DNA of 64,000 nt from assembly GCF_027111335.1 (NCBI RefSeq), contig NZ_CP114288.1:4402001-4466000 (forward strand), in the 5' to 3' direction. The notes under the pieces were generated by a model. The model saw only the letters and a program-made list of their open reading frames with translations, ran no database searches and had not been told where the DNA came from. Source of the DNA: Flavobacterium aquiphilum (GTDB lineage Bacteria > Bacteroidota > Bacteroidia > Flavobacteriales > Flavobacteriaceae). Made by a program: the position numbers and the translations under genes. Positions 9,501-19,000 of the stretch are shown here, piece by piece. Positions within the stretch are counted from its first letter, which is position 1, and each line of letters begins with the position of its first letter.

Positions 9501-10897
9501 TATATTGTATCCTTTAAGAAGTTTGCAAACTTCAACACTAATTCATCATTATTTTTTGCTGCAGTAACCTGCAATCCTGTTTTAGTTCCTTGTGGCAAGG
9601 TCAATGTTGGTAATTGCCCCAAACTAAAACCAACCGTATAGGCGTCTGACAAATACATTGCCAACGGATCTTTTAAACTGTCTCCAATTTTTGGAGGCAT
9701 ACTTGGTGTAACCGGTGATAAAATAATATCAACTTCTTCGAAATCTTTACTGAAGTTCTCCGAAATCTGGTCTCTCAAAGCCAATCCTTTCAAATAGATT
9801 TCATCCGAAAAACCTTGAGACAACACTTGATTTCCGCCTACAATTCTGCGTTTCGTCTCTTCCGAAAAGTTCTCTGAACGTGTCACCGCATAGCTATCAA
9901 TCAAATTATCACCTTCAATACGGTTTCCATAATTTGTTCCGTCCAAACGAGATAAATTCGAAGCTGTTTCGGCCATTGCCAAAGTATAATAAGTCGAAAC
10001 CAAAATATCAGATTTGAAAAAATCCAATTCTTTTACTTCAATTCCTTTGGCTTTTATTTTTTCGATACTTGCCAAGAAATCGGCTTTTATTTCAGGATTA
10101 ATTGCTTCGCTTTCGATAAAGTTTTTAAAATAACCTACTTTTTTCACTTCTGAAGCTGCGATTGCTTCTTCAGAAATTTCAGTTGAAGCGATTGAGGTTT
10201 GATCTTTTGGATCTTTTCCACTCATCACATTCAAGACAATTCGGATATCTTCGATTGATTTTGCCAAAGGCCCAACACAATCGGTAGAAGAAGCATAAGC
10301 CATAAGTCCAAATCTAGAAACTCTTCCGTAAGTTGGTTTCAAACCATAAATATGATTGTAACCGGCAGGCTGACGAATAGAACCTCCTGTATCGCCACCG
10401 ATAGAAAAAACCGTATAATCTTTGGCAACATTCACCGCAGATCCACCGCTTGAACCACCGGCAACCAAAGAAGGATCGATGGCGTTTTTCACGGCACCAA
10501 AAATGGTATTTTCGCTAGATGATCCATGACCAAAACTGTCACAGTTTTCTTTCACCAATGGAATGGCACCTGCATCCAATAATTTTTGAATGGCGGTAGC
10601 TGTGTAAGGCGATTTATAATTTTTCAACAAATCAGAACTTGCCGTAGTGTAAGTTCCTTGCACCATATAAACATCTTTAATTCCAAAAGGAATACCTTCC
10701 AACAGACCGATTTCCTCGCCTTTAGCGATTTTGGCATCAACCTTGGCAGCTAAATCCAAAGCCAAAGTATCCAACAAAGAATTTACGGAGTTATATGTAT
10801 TTTGTTTAAGTAAGTCTAATTTTTCTTGTACAAGAGCCGTACAACTTATTTCTTTTGACACCAATTGTTGGTGTATCTTTTTTATTTGAGAATCCAT
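9500..10897 (-). CDS. gatA: Asp-tRNA(Asn)/Glu-tRNA(Gln) amidotransferase subunit A
   Basis: Glutaminase subunit of GatCAB; it releases ammonia from glutamine for the GatB active site. The 465-residue protein belongs to the amidase-signature family. The Lys-cisSer-Ser triad is readable as K74 (GIPFGIKD), S149 (VAGGSSGGSA) and S173 (GDTGGSIRQPAGY). The spacings of 75 and 24 residues match those known for the family. It starts one base after the gatC stop, and its own stop overlaps the gatB-aspS start, so the three genes form one tightly coupled operon. Length is slightly below the usual 480-490 residues but no motif is missing. Confidence 0.95.
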   Translation of the reverse strand: MDSQIKKIHQQLVSKEISCTALVQEKLDLLKQNTYNSVNSLLDTLALDLAAKVDAKIAKGEEIGLLEGIPFGIKDVYMVQGTYTTASSDLLKNYKSPYTATAIQKLLDAGAIPLVKENCDSFGHGSSSENTIFGAVKNAIDPSLVAGGSSGGSAVNVAKDYTVFSIGGDTGGSIRQPAGYNHIYGLKPTYGRVSRFGLMAYASSTDCVGPLAKSIEDIRIVLNVMSGKDPKDQTSIASTEISEEAIAASEVKKVGYFKNFIESEAINPEIKADFLASIEKIKAKGIEVKELDFFKSDILVSTYYTLAMAETASNLSRLDGTNYGNRIEGDNLIDSYAVTRSENFSEETKRRIVGGNQVLSQGFSDEIYLKGLALRDQISENFSKDFEEVDIILSPVTPSMPPKIGDSLKDPLAMYLSDAYTVGFSLGQLPTLTLPQGTKTGLQVTAAKNNDELVLKFANFLKDTI

Positions 10898-10898
10898 T

Positions 10899-11168
10899 TT
10901 ATCCTTCTATAACTTTTGCAACTACTAAAAAACCATTTTTCTTGTTCGGGAAGTTTTCTAAGATGAGTTGTTTTTCAATAGCCGAACTCTCTACCACAAC
11001 ATCTTCCCTTAAATCACTCACTGACACGCAATTATAATTGACATTATTTAAGGAATTATCATTTAATGAATTGGCATTTTTAATTACATCAAATAATTTG
11101 TTCACGCTCTCTGAAGGCAGTGCTCCTTTAATACTCGACAATATGTCGACTGTCATTATTTTGCTCAT
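10899..11168 (-). CDS. gatC: GatC-like subunit of the tRNA amidotransferase
   Basis: Small 89-residue protein, first gene of the operon. The C-terminal half matches GatC: DLREDVVVES, then NFPNKKNGFLVVAKVIEG, the segment that wraps around the GatA-GatB interface. The N-terminal half (TVDILSSIKGALPSESVNKLF) does not show the usual GatC opening with its repeated LAxLAxL-type helix, so this is a divergent GatC. The start at 11168 (MSKIMT) is preferred over 11192 because a -7-like box (AAAGTTTG) lies over the upstream codons. Position next to gatA gives most of the confidence. Confidence 0.78.
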   Translation of the reverse strand: MSKIMTVDILSSIKGALPSESVNKLFDVIKNANSLNDNSLNNVNYNCVSVSDLREDVVVESSAIEKQLILENFPNKKNGFLVVAKVIEG

Positions 11169-11229
11169 AATTTTACTTAGTTTTAAAGTCAAACTTTTAA
11201 GCTCGCGAAATTACGAAAAGTTTTTTTAG

Positions 11230-11604
11230 GGATTTCTATTTTTTTTAATGATTTCAATAGCTTTCAGTATAACTAGAGCATATTAACAAGCATTATGTTA
11301 AAACCATTTGCATTATATCACATAATTTTGAAATAGTCAGGCAGAATTAACAAAATGAAAATATAAACATACACTACGCTGATTATATCGTGTTTTTTAA
11401 TTCTTTGTCAACACTTTCTTTTGCAATATAATATTTACATTCTTATGTGATTTTTTATACATTTGATTGAAATAGTAAAAAAAAAGTCTAAATGAGGAAA
11501 ATCATCAAGGAATTGATTTTTTTTTAGCTTTTAGTTTTGGGCTCAACTCCGAATTAAATATTCTCAAGAAATCATAACATAACTATTTAATTTTAACAAC
11601 ACGT
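11230..11604. other. Very AT-rich intergenic region upstream of orphan genes
   Basis: About 375 bases with no reading frame of note. It contains one candidate -7 box, TACATTTG at 11458-11465, roughly 140 bases before the next ATG, but no matching TTG at the right distance. No RNA gene or repeat recognised. Confidence 0.5.
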
Positions 11605-12033
11605 ATGAAAAAAGAAAATGAAAGATTATTAGCATTAGATAAAATTTATAATAACATAAATTATATTAGAAATCTTGAAGAGCCTATTGATGAACGTCAT
11701 TTAGGAAGTATAAGTTGCGTAATTATAGACTATTTAGATTCATACGAATATAATTCAAAAGGTTTATTGCTTTGGTTATTAGGATATTTACATGGATTGG
11801 ATTCTAGTTCAAAAACCATAAAAGAACAATTAGTATATGTCAAGCAGCTACTTCATGATATAGACAATGATAGATTTCCACTAAAAGATATAAATGGAAA
11901 TGATGACGATTTCACAAAATATAACTACAAAAGCAGTGACAATTTTAACCAACAAAATAATAGATATGACAACGAAAAATATTATAATGAAAATTTAGAT
12001 TTGGATCAACAGAACCCAGACTTTTATTCCTAA
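11605..12033 (+). CDS. Hypothetical protein, acidic, Asn/Asp/Tyr-rich C-terminus
   Basis: I do not recognise this 142-residue protein. Residues 1-95 look helical and compact (LLLWLLGYLHGLD in the middle), with no signal peptide or membrane helix. Residues 100-142 are low-complexity and rich in Asn, Asp and Tyr, as in a disordered tail. Codon use is strongly AT-biased compared with the neighbouring housekeeping genes. It is followed after 35 bases by a membrane-protein gene on the same strand, so the two are probably co-transcribed. The pair sits between gatC and a Gre-like gene, both facing the other way, which suggests an inserted accessory unit. Confidence 0.6.
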   Translation: MKKENERLLALDKIYNNINYIRNLEEPIDERHLGSISCVIIDYLDSYEYNSKGLLLWLLGYLHGLDSSSKTIKEQLVYVKQLLHDIDNDRFPLKDINGNDDDFTKYNYKSSDNFNQQNNRYDNEKYYNENLDLDQQNPDFYS

Positions 12034-12068
12034 ATTTATTAAACAATAGTAGAATTAAAACGATAAAG

Positions 12069-12560
12069 ATGGATATTTCAATAGCAGTAATTTTATTTCA
12101 AATAGGGATTTTTTTAATAATGACTTATGCAGCTTATAAAGGGGTTTGGTATTTGAATATATTGACATTAATAATAATCGTTTTTACATTAGCCAATGTT
12201 AATGCTTTTCCATTAATGGCAATACAATTTTTCACTATAATCATTAGTTACACTTTTTGTTTAAATAGAATTAACGCAAATAAATGCGTGTACATTCTAA
12301 GGAAAAAGAACAGAATCGAATTAATTTTAATCATACTGATTAATCTTGCAATAATATGCTTAATGATATACGGGTGGACTTGGTTTACTATTTTTTATTT
12401 TAAAAACTATGGGGATTTTACTGAAGAATGGTTTTTGCAAATATTAGGCGTAATTTCATACATTATTATGTTAGGCTTCGCATTAATGATTTCTGGTCTT
12501 CGCTATTTTCAATTAGAAAAAACAACAAAAGAACTTTTTTCAAGTTTTCAGACCAAATAA
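12069..12560 (+). CDS. Hypothetical integral membrane protein
   Basis: Unrecognised 163-residue protein with four to five hydrophobic segments, at about residues 4-24, 27-45, 48-66, 82-105 and 120-145. A short basic loop (RKKNR) falls around residue 78. No catalytic or transport motif is visible. It has no signal peptide separate from the first membrane helix. It lies 35 bases after the hypothetical gene at 11605 and shares its AT-rich codon use. The frame continues after its stop codon as a hydrophobic stretch to 12698, which may be a decayed or separate small membrane peptide. Confidence 0.6.
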   Translation: MDISIAVILFQIGIFLIMTYAAYKGVWYLNILTLIIIVFTLANVNAFPLMAIQFFTIIISYTFCLNRINANKCVYILRKKNRIELILIILINLAIICLMIYGWTWFTIFYFKNYGDFTEEWFLQILGVISYIIMLGFALMISGLRYFQLEKTTKELFSSFQTK

Positions 12561-12578
12561 ATATTGTGGGGTAATAAT

Positions 12579-12698
12579 TATATTTGCAGCGATTTTTTAT
12601 TTACTAAAAATATTTTCAGAAAAATAATATTCGTAATTATAATAATTGTAATAATTGTAATTGCATTAGCTGTTTTTATAGCAATGGCTAACGGCTAA
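12579..12698 (+). other. Promoter-like box and hydrophobic mini-frame without ATG
   Basis: TATATTTG at 12579-12586 is followed by an open frame ending at 12698 that reads FRKIIFVIIIIVIIVIALAV and then FIAMANG, a typical single membrane helix. There is no ATG before the helix, only ATT, ATA or TTG codons. It is in the same frame as the preceding gene after its stop. It may be a small membrane peptide with a rare start, or a remnant. Confidence 0.3.
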
Positions 12699-12701
12699 AA
12701 T

Positions 12702-13151
12702 TCACTCCACACTCTCAATCAAATACTTCGTTCCGTTAATTTCGAAAGTAAAACCAACCCTGTTTCCCATTAACTTATTCCCCAACGGAGATTGCGGAGA
12801 AAGTGCTATAACATTTACACCTCCAATATTGATTTTTGGCAAAGCCAAAGACAAGTACAGATAAATTCCGTTCGCTTTTACCAAACTACCCAGAATAATG
12901 GTTTCTGCCACAACTGAAGCATCTAATTTATCCAAAATCGCTTTTTGCTCCAATACCTCTTTGAGTTTGGCATTAAGTTTTTCCTGTTCGATATGCATCA
13001 TCGACAAAGCGGTTTCGTGCTTATCGCCTGCCGAGCCTTTAGCATCGTTTTTCGAATCTTCGGTCAAACCTGCAATCATGTCTCGGAAAGCATCAATTCT
13101 GTCCTGAACTAATTGAAGGTAATAATTGTATATTTTTTGTTTGAAAATCAT
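12702..13151 (-). CDS. GreA/GreB-like C-terminal domain protein
   Basis: 149 residues. The first ~75 form a helical, coiled-coil-like region (HIEQEKLNAKLKEVLEQK). The C-terminal FKBP-like part contains ALSPQSPLGNKLMGNRVG and ends FEINGTKYLIESVE, which corresponds to the SPxSPxGxALxGKxxGD signature of Gre factors. Gre factors rescue backtracked RNA polymerase through acidic residues at the coiled-coil tip; here the tip is not clearly the canonical acidic pair, so a regulator related to Gre or Rnk is equally possible. A TAACTTTG box at 13181-13174 (minus strand) would start its transcript about 17 bases upstream of the ATG. Confidence 0.7.
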   Translation of the reverse strand: MIFKQKIYNYYLQLVQDRIDAFRDMIAGLTEDSKNDAKGSAGDKHETALSMMHIEQEKLNAKLKEVLEQKAILDKLDASVVAETIILGSLVKANGIYLYLSLALPKINIGGVNVIALSPQSPLGNKLMGNRVGFTFEINGTKYLIESVE

Positions 13152-13154
13152 GGC

Positions 13155-13272
13155 AAAGAAAGTTACTAAGTTGCAAAGTTACTAAGAAGCTAAGATATAA
13201 AGTCGTCTATTAATGTCCCAATGTCTTCATATCTAAAAACTTCGAAACCTTTTAAACTTAGAATCTTAGCAA
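13155..13272. repeat. Short intergenic 'cttag/actaag' simple repeats
   Basis: The stretch contains several copies of the words gttactaag, aagctaag, aacttagaa and agcaacttag in both orientations. This is low-complexity spacer between the Gre-like gene and the barrel gene. No coding potential. Confidence 0.45.
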
Positions 13273-13273
13273 C

Positions 13274-15082
13274 TTAGAAATCAAACTTATAATTTCCTCC
13301 AGCCATCACTTGAAAGCCCTGAACCTGATAATTCAACCATTTTTGATAATCATTATTCAAAATATTATTGGCTTTGAAAAAGAAAGTAAATCTGTCGTTG
13401 TGTTTGTATCTTAAATTAGCATTCAAATCAAAATAACCATCCAAAGTGATTGGCCCTGGCATAACAGTATAAGCAATATCGGTATTCCATTGTTGATCTT
13501 TGCGTTCACCTACATAAAACAAGTTGATTCCCATCAGCCATTTTTCAGTTATTGCAAAATCGACTTTCGAATTCAATTCAATCGCAGGTAAGTTCCAAGC
13601 TTCCTCCTGAAATTTAGTCGTATAAGTGCTTACTGTAGCATCGGCTTCAAAAGTCACTCCTTTGGCCAAATCTGCTTTGATTTCGCCATATAAATGCATG
13701 ATTTTCAAATCGTCATATACTATTTGAAATGAATTCCCAAAAGCGTAATTGGCACTTGGATTTTTTTCGGAATAATTACCGCTTTTATACAAAGCTTTAT
13801 TCTCATCATATATGAATGAGGCTTTGACATCGTAGCTCACTGTACTGGCCAATTTTCCTTTTAATCCAATATTTACATCATACATCTCATAAGTTGGTTT
13901 TATCTCCAATGTAGGAGAAACATAAGGATTTCCATCAACAAAACCTTTATAGGTATTTTGATTCACGTTTCCGTTAGCACCGGTATAAAACACCATCAAA
14001 TCACCAACTAAATTATAGGAAGCTTTAACAGCCGGATACACATAAAACTTATTACTGTTTTTTTCTTTATCCATACTATAGACTAAACCTGCTCCAATAT
14101 CGATTGTCCAATCATCTCTTCTCATTACAAAACTAGGCACTATCCCCAAATTTGTAAAGCTGTACTTAAGGTCAGAAGTATTGGTTCCTAAATAATCCCT
14201 TTTAAAACTACCGTCAACATAATCGACAAAAACTTTTGTTTTTATCGCTTCATCAAGAATGTCAAATTTAAAAGTAGGCGCTAATAGAAAACGATTCTCT
14301 GCAGAACTATAAGCATCAGTAAAATGGGTTGCATCCAGATTAACATCTTCCACAGTACTATCTTCAAAAGCAAGCGAACCACTAGCCGTAATTGTATTGT
14401 ACGATTGCTGCGGATCAATTCCGTTAATTAAGTCCATACTTTCGGCAAGGGTCAATGTGTTCCCAAAACCAGAAGGTAATCCGTACCAATTATAAATTTG
14501 GTTTTGATACCCAAGTTTTACTTTCCAAGTCATTTCCTGCTCATTGCCACCATAAAACAAATCGATTTTAGTATCAAAAAATGAATCCTCCAACATAACT
14601 TCTTTTATACCTCCTTGCGAAGAATTATGACGAAACATCCCCCCAACATATTCACTATTATTAAGATCTTCATTCACGTACAATTCGGCGTTCAATCGAC
14701 CGTAATTCCCCAGGCCAACTGTCGCATAATTTTTAAACAATTTCTCTTGTTTTCCTTTTTCAACAACTTGGGCATTTCCTTTAGAAGGAGAAAAAGTAGA
14801 AGCTACAGGAAAAGGTAAAATCGAATATTGGACATTTTCTTTTTTAGCATTTTCATCATTGGTAATAACAGGAACTTCTTTTTCTTTGAAAGCATCCGAA
14901 ATTGTTGGAGTATATGGTTTTACCACATTTACTACTTCAGTCCCAATATTGTCCTTTTTGTTTTGAGCAAATGAAAATTGGGTAAGCAATAAAAGTATCC
15001 CCACCCCAATTCTCCCCAAAGGAAGCGGAGTCGAGAACATTAAATACTTACTTATGGATGTCTGTATATTTTTGATTTTCAT
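13274..15082 (-). CDS. Outer-membrane beta-barrel protein, TonB-receptor-like without plug
   Basis: 602 residues with a signal peptide ending QFSFAQ at about residue 40, then about 90 residues of linker (VVKPYTPTISDAFKEKEVP). The rest consists of alternating beta strands rich in aromatic residues and turns. The C-terminus resembles the end of TonB-dependent receptors (RFTFFFKANNILNNDYQ, with a final aromatic at FDF). There is no plug domain of the usual kind and the barrel is short, so substrate uptake by the classic mechanism is doubtful. It is downstream of a large TPR protein and a PhzF enzyme on the same strand. The signal peptide is nearly identical to that of the serine hydrolase at 38664 and contains an interspersed repeat. 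Function not known to me. Confidence 0.75.
   Translation of the reverse strand: MKIKNIQTSISKYLMFSTPLPLGRIGVGILLLLTQFSFAQNKKDNIGTEVVNVVKPYTPTISDAFKEKEVPVITNDENAKKENVQYSILPFPVASTFSPSKGNAQVVEKGKQEKLFKNYATVGLGNYGRLNAELYVNEDLNNSEYVGGMFRHNSSQGGIKEVMLEDSFFDTKIDLFYGGNEQEMTWKVKLGYQNQIYNWYGLPSGFGNTLTLAESMDLINGIDPQQSYNTITASGSLAFEDSTVEDVNLDATHFTDAYSSAENRFLLAPTFKFDILDEAIKTKVFVDYVDGSFKRDYLGTNTSDLKYSFTNLGIVPSFVMRRDDWTIDIGAGLVYSMDKEKNSNKFYVYPAVKASYNLVGDLMVFYTGANGNVNQNTYKGFVDGNPYVSPTLEIKPTYEMYDVNIGLKGKLASTVSYDVKASFIYDENKALYKSGNYSEKNPSANYAFGNSFQIVYDDLKIMHLYGEIKADLAKGVTFEADATVSTYTTKFQEEAWNLPAIELNSKVDFAITEKWLMGINLFYVGERKDQQWNTDIAYTVMPGPITLDGYFDLNANLRYKHNDRFTFFFKANNILNNDYQKWLNYQVQGFQVMAGGNYKFDF
14999..15036 (-). 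repeat. G-rich interspersed repeat inside a signal-peptide coding region
   Basis: Read on the minus strand it contains cctttggggag and ggggtgggg, the same words as the repeats at 38616-38648 and 38715-38747. It encodes TPLPLGRIGVG of the signal peptide. Confidence 0.8.
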
Positions 15083-15164
15083 CTTTTCTCTATTTTCTTT
15101 ATTCTAAAGTTTATTTTCTAAAATCTGCTTTCTAATTTCTAACTTCTGAATTATGTCTTCTTTC

Positions 15165-16028
15165 CTAAACTTCCCACTCCCCTTTTGCAATGTATTGTGT
15201 TTTTCCTCCGATTTTAATATCAAAAAAATCACCTGTCAATTTTCCGTCAAAATAAATTCGGGAAGGCCTATTGATAAAATCGCCCTGATGATTGACCGTT
15301 TTGATTTCAGGCGAATGGTATTTCAAAAGATAAGCCTGTAAACAAGTACTCGCACTTCCGGTAGCAGCATCTTCCATGATTTGATTGCTTTCGATATACA
15401 ACATTCGGCTTAGCAATTTTCCTTCGTCAAAATAATAGAAATACAGCGCTCTGTGATTTGTTTTACAATGAAACAAAAGCCATTCTTTCATTTTTACCAA
15501 TTCAAGATTCAAATTCTCCAATGCTTTTTTGCTTTTAAGCGGAACGATCACAAACGCACTTCCAGTAGTCACTTCCTGAACCGGAAATTTATCATCAAAA
15601 TCGGAAATACTTAAATTACTGAAAGACAACAAACCTTCTTTCGGAAAAACATCAAAAAATTGAGGCTTCGCGGCCTGCAACCAAACCAAATCGCCAGATT
15701 GCTGAATTGGAATTTCACCAACTGGAACTGTCAGTTTCAAATTATGCGGTTGGCTTTCGATTATTTTATTCATCAAAACCCAAGAAGTCCCGATGACTGG
15801 ATGACCAGCAAACTGCATTTCGTGTTCGGCGGTAAAAATTCGAATTTCGGCACTGCTATTTTCAGGTTGAATACTGGTGATAAAAGTGCTTTCGGCAAAA
15901 TTAATTTCACGTGCGATTTTCTGCATTGTTTCAGTATCCAGACTTTCGGCGTCCAAAAAAACAGCCAATTGATTTCCGGAATATTTTTCCTCGGCAAAAA
16001 CATCCACGATATAAAAAGGTAATTTCAT
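15165..16028 (-). CDS. PhzF-family isomerase/epimerase
   Basis: 287 residues of the PhzF fold, two similar diaminopimelate-epimerase-like halves. The family's catalytic glutamate is at E46 in FAESTF. Other signatures are GNQLAVF near residue 18, AGHPVIGTSWVL around 75-86, and the second-half loop EDAATGSASTCLQAYLLKY. PhzF itself isomerises a phenazine precursor; no other phenazine gene is present, so the substrate here is unknown. It begins five bases after the TPR gene stop on the same strand and is followed by the barrel gene, so it belongs to that transcription unit. Confidence 0.88.
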   Translation of the reverse strand: MKLPFYIVDVFAEEKYSGNQLAVFLDAESLDTETMQKIAREINFAESTFITSIQPENSSAEIRIFTAEHEMQFAGHPVIGTSWVLMNKIIESQPHNLKLTVPVGEIPIQQSGDLVWLQAAKPQFFDVFPKEGLLSFSNLSISDFDDKFPVQEVTTGSAFVIVPLKSKKALENLNLELVKMKEWLLFHCKTNHRALYFYYFDEGKLLSRMLYIESNQIMEDAATGSASTCLQAYLLKYHSPEIKTVNHQGDFINRPSRIYFDGKLTGDFFDIKIGGKTQYIAKGEWEV

Positions 16029-16033
16029 ATTAT

Positions 16034-19000
16034 TTATTTAGTGATTGATGAATTTGTTTTGGCTTCCTCCGATTTTATTCTGGTTAATTCTGCTTTGGCT
16101 TCTTCAACCACATCCGAATAATTGCCGAAATTCTCTATCACATTATCCAAAACGTAAGTCGCCTGATAACTATCTTTCAATCCGTAATAGTTTTTTGCCA
16201 TCAAAACCAAACCTTTGGCTCCAAAATAACGGTAACTTGAATAGTTCTTGGCCAGTTTTTGAATCGCTGTATTCGAAAGCTCAAATTTTCCGTCTTTATT
16301 TTTAAAATAAGCGTCATAATACAAAGCTTCTGCAGCGAGTTCTCCTTTACTTACAGTCAACAATTTCGCGTAAGCATCTTTGGCTTTGGCCTCATCGCCA
16401 GACTGCATCGCAGAACGGGCTACAATAATCTGAGCATCGCTTTTTACATTATCTTCTGTTTTCGGATTATTCAAAACTCTGTCCGCATAAACTACTGCAT
16501 TTGCATAATCCTTTGTTTCGTAATAACATTTCATCAAATTCGCTTGCGCAAATGTTTTATTCTGTGGAAAATCGGCTTCTTTTTCAATGCGGACCAAAAC
16601 CGGACTCGCTTTTCCGCAATCATTACCTTTCAAATATATTTGGGCTAATCGAACCAATGATTGCTCGGTATATTCGCAACGTGGCTGGTTTATTACGTAC
16701 TCATAATTAGGAACCGATTTATTTTCGGAACCTTCAGCATAATACAACTGCGCCAATTGAAAATTAGCTTTCAGCACATTAACACCATTTGGAAATTTAG
16801 AAATATACCCGCTGTATCCAGAAATAGCTTGTTTGTTGTTACCTTGTCCGTACTGCTTTTCGGCTGCTTCAAAAGTATCGTTATCCAACTCCAAATCGGT
16901 TACGGCAACAAAATCCAATGTTCGAACCCAACTCGCATACTCTTCCACTTTTCCATTATCCACATAAATGATACGGGCTGTTGAAACCGCTTCGTATGAT
17001 TCGGGAGTTTTAGGAAAATCAGAAGCTACTTTTTTGAATTTGGCAAGAGCCAAATCATCTTTATCTGAATTATAATAAATCAATCCTTGACGCAAAATAG
17101 CTCTTGAAGTATAAGAACTATTTTTAAAATTCGTCACAATTTTATCATAGGTTTTTATTGCCAAATCCTGCTTATTTTCGGCCACATAAGTATTCCCCAA
17201 TTCAAACAAAGCATCGTCTTGATACTCAGACTTTGGATACAATGTCAAAAACGAATTCAGCTCTTCTATTTTTTTGTTGTTTTTTGAAAGGAATCCGTAG
17301 CAAAGGGCTTTTTGGAAATAGGCATAATCACCATCTACACTTTTGGATTCAATTACTTTAATATAAGCGTCCAATGCCTGTTGATATTTCGATGTTACAA
17401 ATCGGCAGTCAGCAAGGCGTAAATAAGAATCATTCAAACGAACCTTATCTGTTTTATTATTGTCGATTTGACTTTGGAAAGAATTTCCTGCCGCATCGTA
17501 TTCTTTCAATTTAAAATTGGTATAAGCGATGTTGTAGTTGATGTTTTTATATTCAGGTGTCTCTTTGGCTTTTGACATTTCCGCAAATTGCTGATAACTC
17601 AACAACGCTTCTTTATAAGAGTCCAAATTATATTCTGATTCCGCTTTCCAAAAAGAGGCGCGAGCTGTAATAGCAGCATCTTTTGGTTCTTTTATTGCTT
17701 TTTCGAACATCAACAAAGATTCCGAATAATTTCCTTCGTTATAGAGTTCCAATCCTCTGTAAAAAACAACTTTTTGATAGGCTGCCCTATTTTCTGAAGT
17801 TTTGTTTTTTTCCAATAAACTCAAAGCCTCTTTGTAATTTTTGGATGAAATATAAGAATCAATCAACAGTTTCTCTACAGTGCTATTATTTGGGTTTGAA
17901 GGATATTTATTCATGAAACCCAACAAAATCTCAGGAACACTTTGGTAGGAATTCCCAATTTCATAACTCAATTTTGCATAATTCAAACTAGCATCTTCCT
18001 GAAGTTTTAAATCAAAATTCATTTCCGAAGCATTTTTGAAAGCATTCAATGCCTGTTGCTTTTTCCCTGATTTCAAATAACTTTCTCCCAAATGATAATA
18101 AGCATTTTGGGCGACAAAATCATTCCCATCAATTATTTTATTGAATTGCGCGATGGCATTTTCATAATCTTTTTGAACATAATAGGCATATCCCAACTGA
18201 TAAAAATCGGTATTGTTCCATTTTCCTTTTTTTCCTTTGTAACCTACCAAATAAGGAATTGCTTTATCGTATTGTTTTAAGTTAAAATAGCTTTCACCAA
18301 TAATTTTATTCAATTCTGATTTTTCCTCAGGGGTAGAATTTGGCATTGCTTTAATTCCTAAATCAATGGCTTTTTGAAATTCTCCTGCCTTGAAACTCAT
18401 GTCCGATTTGTAATAGGACAATTTTTCAGAGTATTTTTCATTGCTTGCAACCTGGTCAAATTGTTTATTGGCCTCCACATAATCATCCGATTCATAAGCC
18501 ATGAAACCCATATAGTATTTGCTTTGCGTTCCATATTCATTGGAATTGGCTACTTTACTAAAATAATTTTTGGCTTCTTTTGTTTTTTTGGAATCAAAAT
18601 AGCAGTATCCTTTTTGAAAATTATATTTGTCGCGATCGCTGTTTTTCAAAACACTTTCATCAACCTTATTGAACCATTGCAAAGCTTCCTTGTATTCCTT
18701 ATGATCAAAGTAATAATAAGCAACATCAATGTAAGCTTGGTTTTGTTTGCGGCTTGAAGGGTATTCTTCAACAAAACGGTTAATCAATTCCTCAGCATTT
18801 TCCTGATCTGTACGAATAGCACAATTGGCAATATAATAAGCACAATCCGATTTCAAACCTTCGGTCGTGGCGGCATCTTTAACATTCTTAAAAATGATTT
18901 GAGCCGAAGTATATTGCTTGTCTTCGTATAAAGAAAGTGCTTTATCGAAATCTTTTAAAGAGTAAGTATAAATGGTTGATTCTTGCGAATAAAGGGAAGT

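Noticed and set aside
13274..15082. Classic TonB-dependent receptor for siderophores
   Set aside because: No plug domain is visible and the barrel is short, so only a receptor-like barrel is called.
15165..16028. Phenazine biosynthesis gene
   Set aside because: PhzF-like isomerases are widespread; no other phenazine gene is present.
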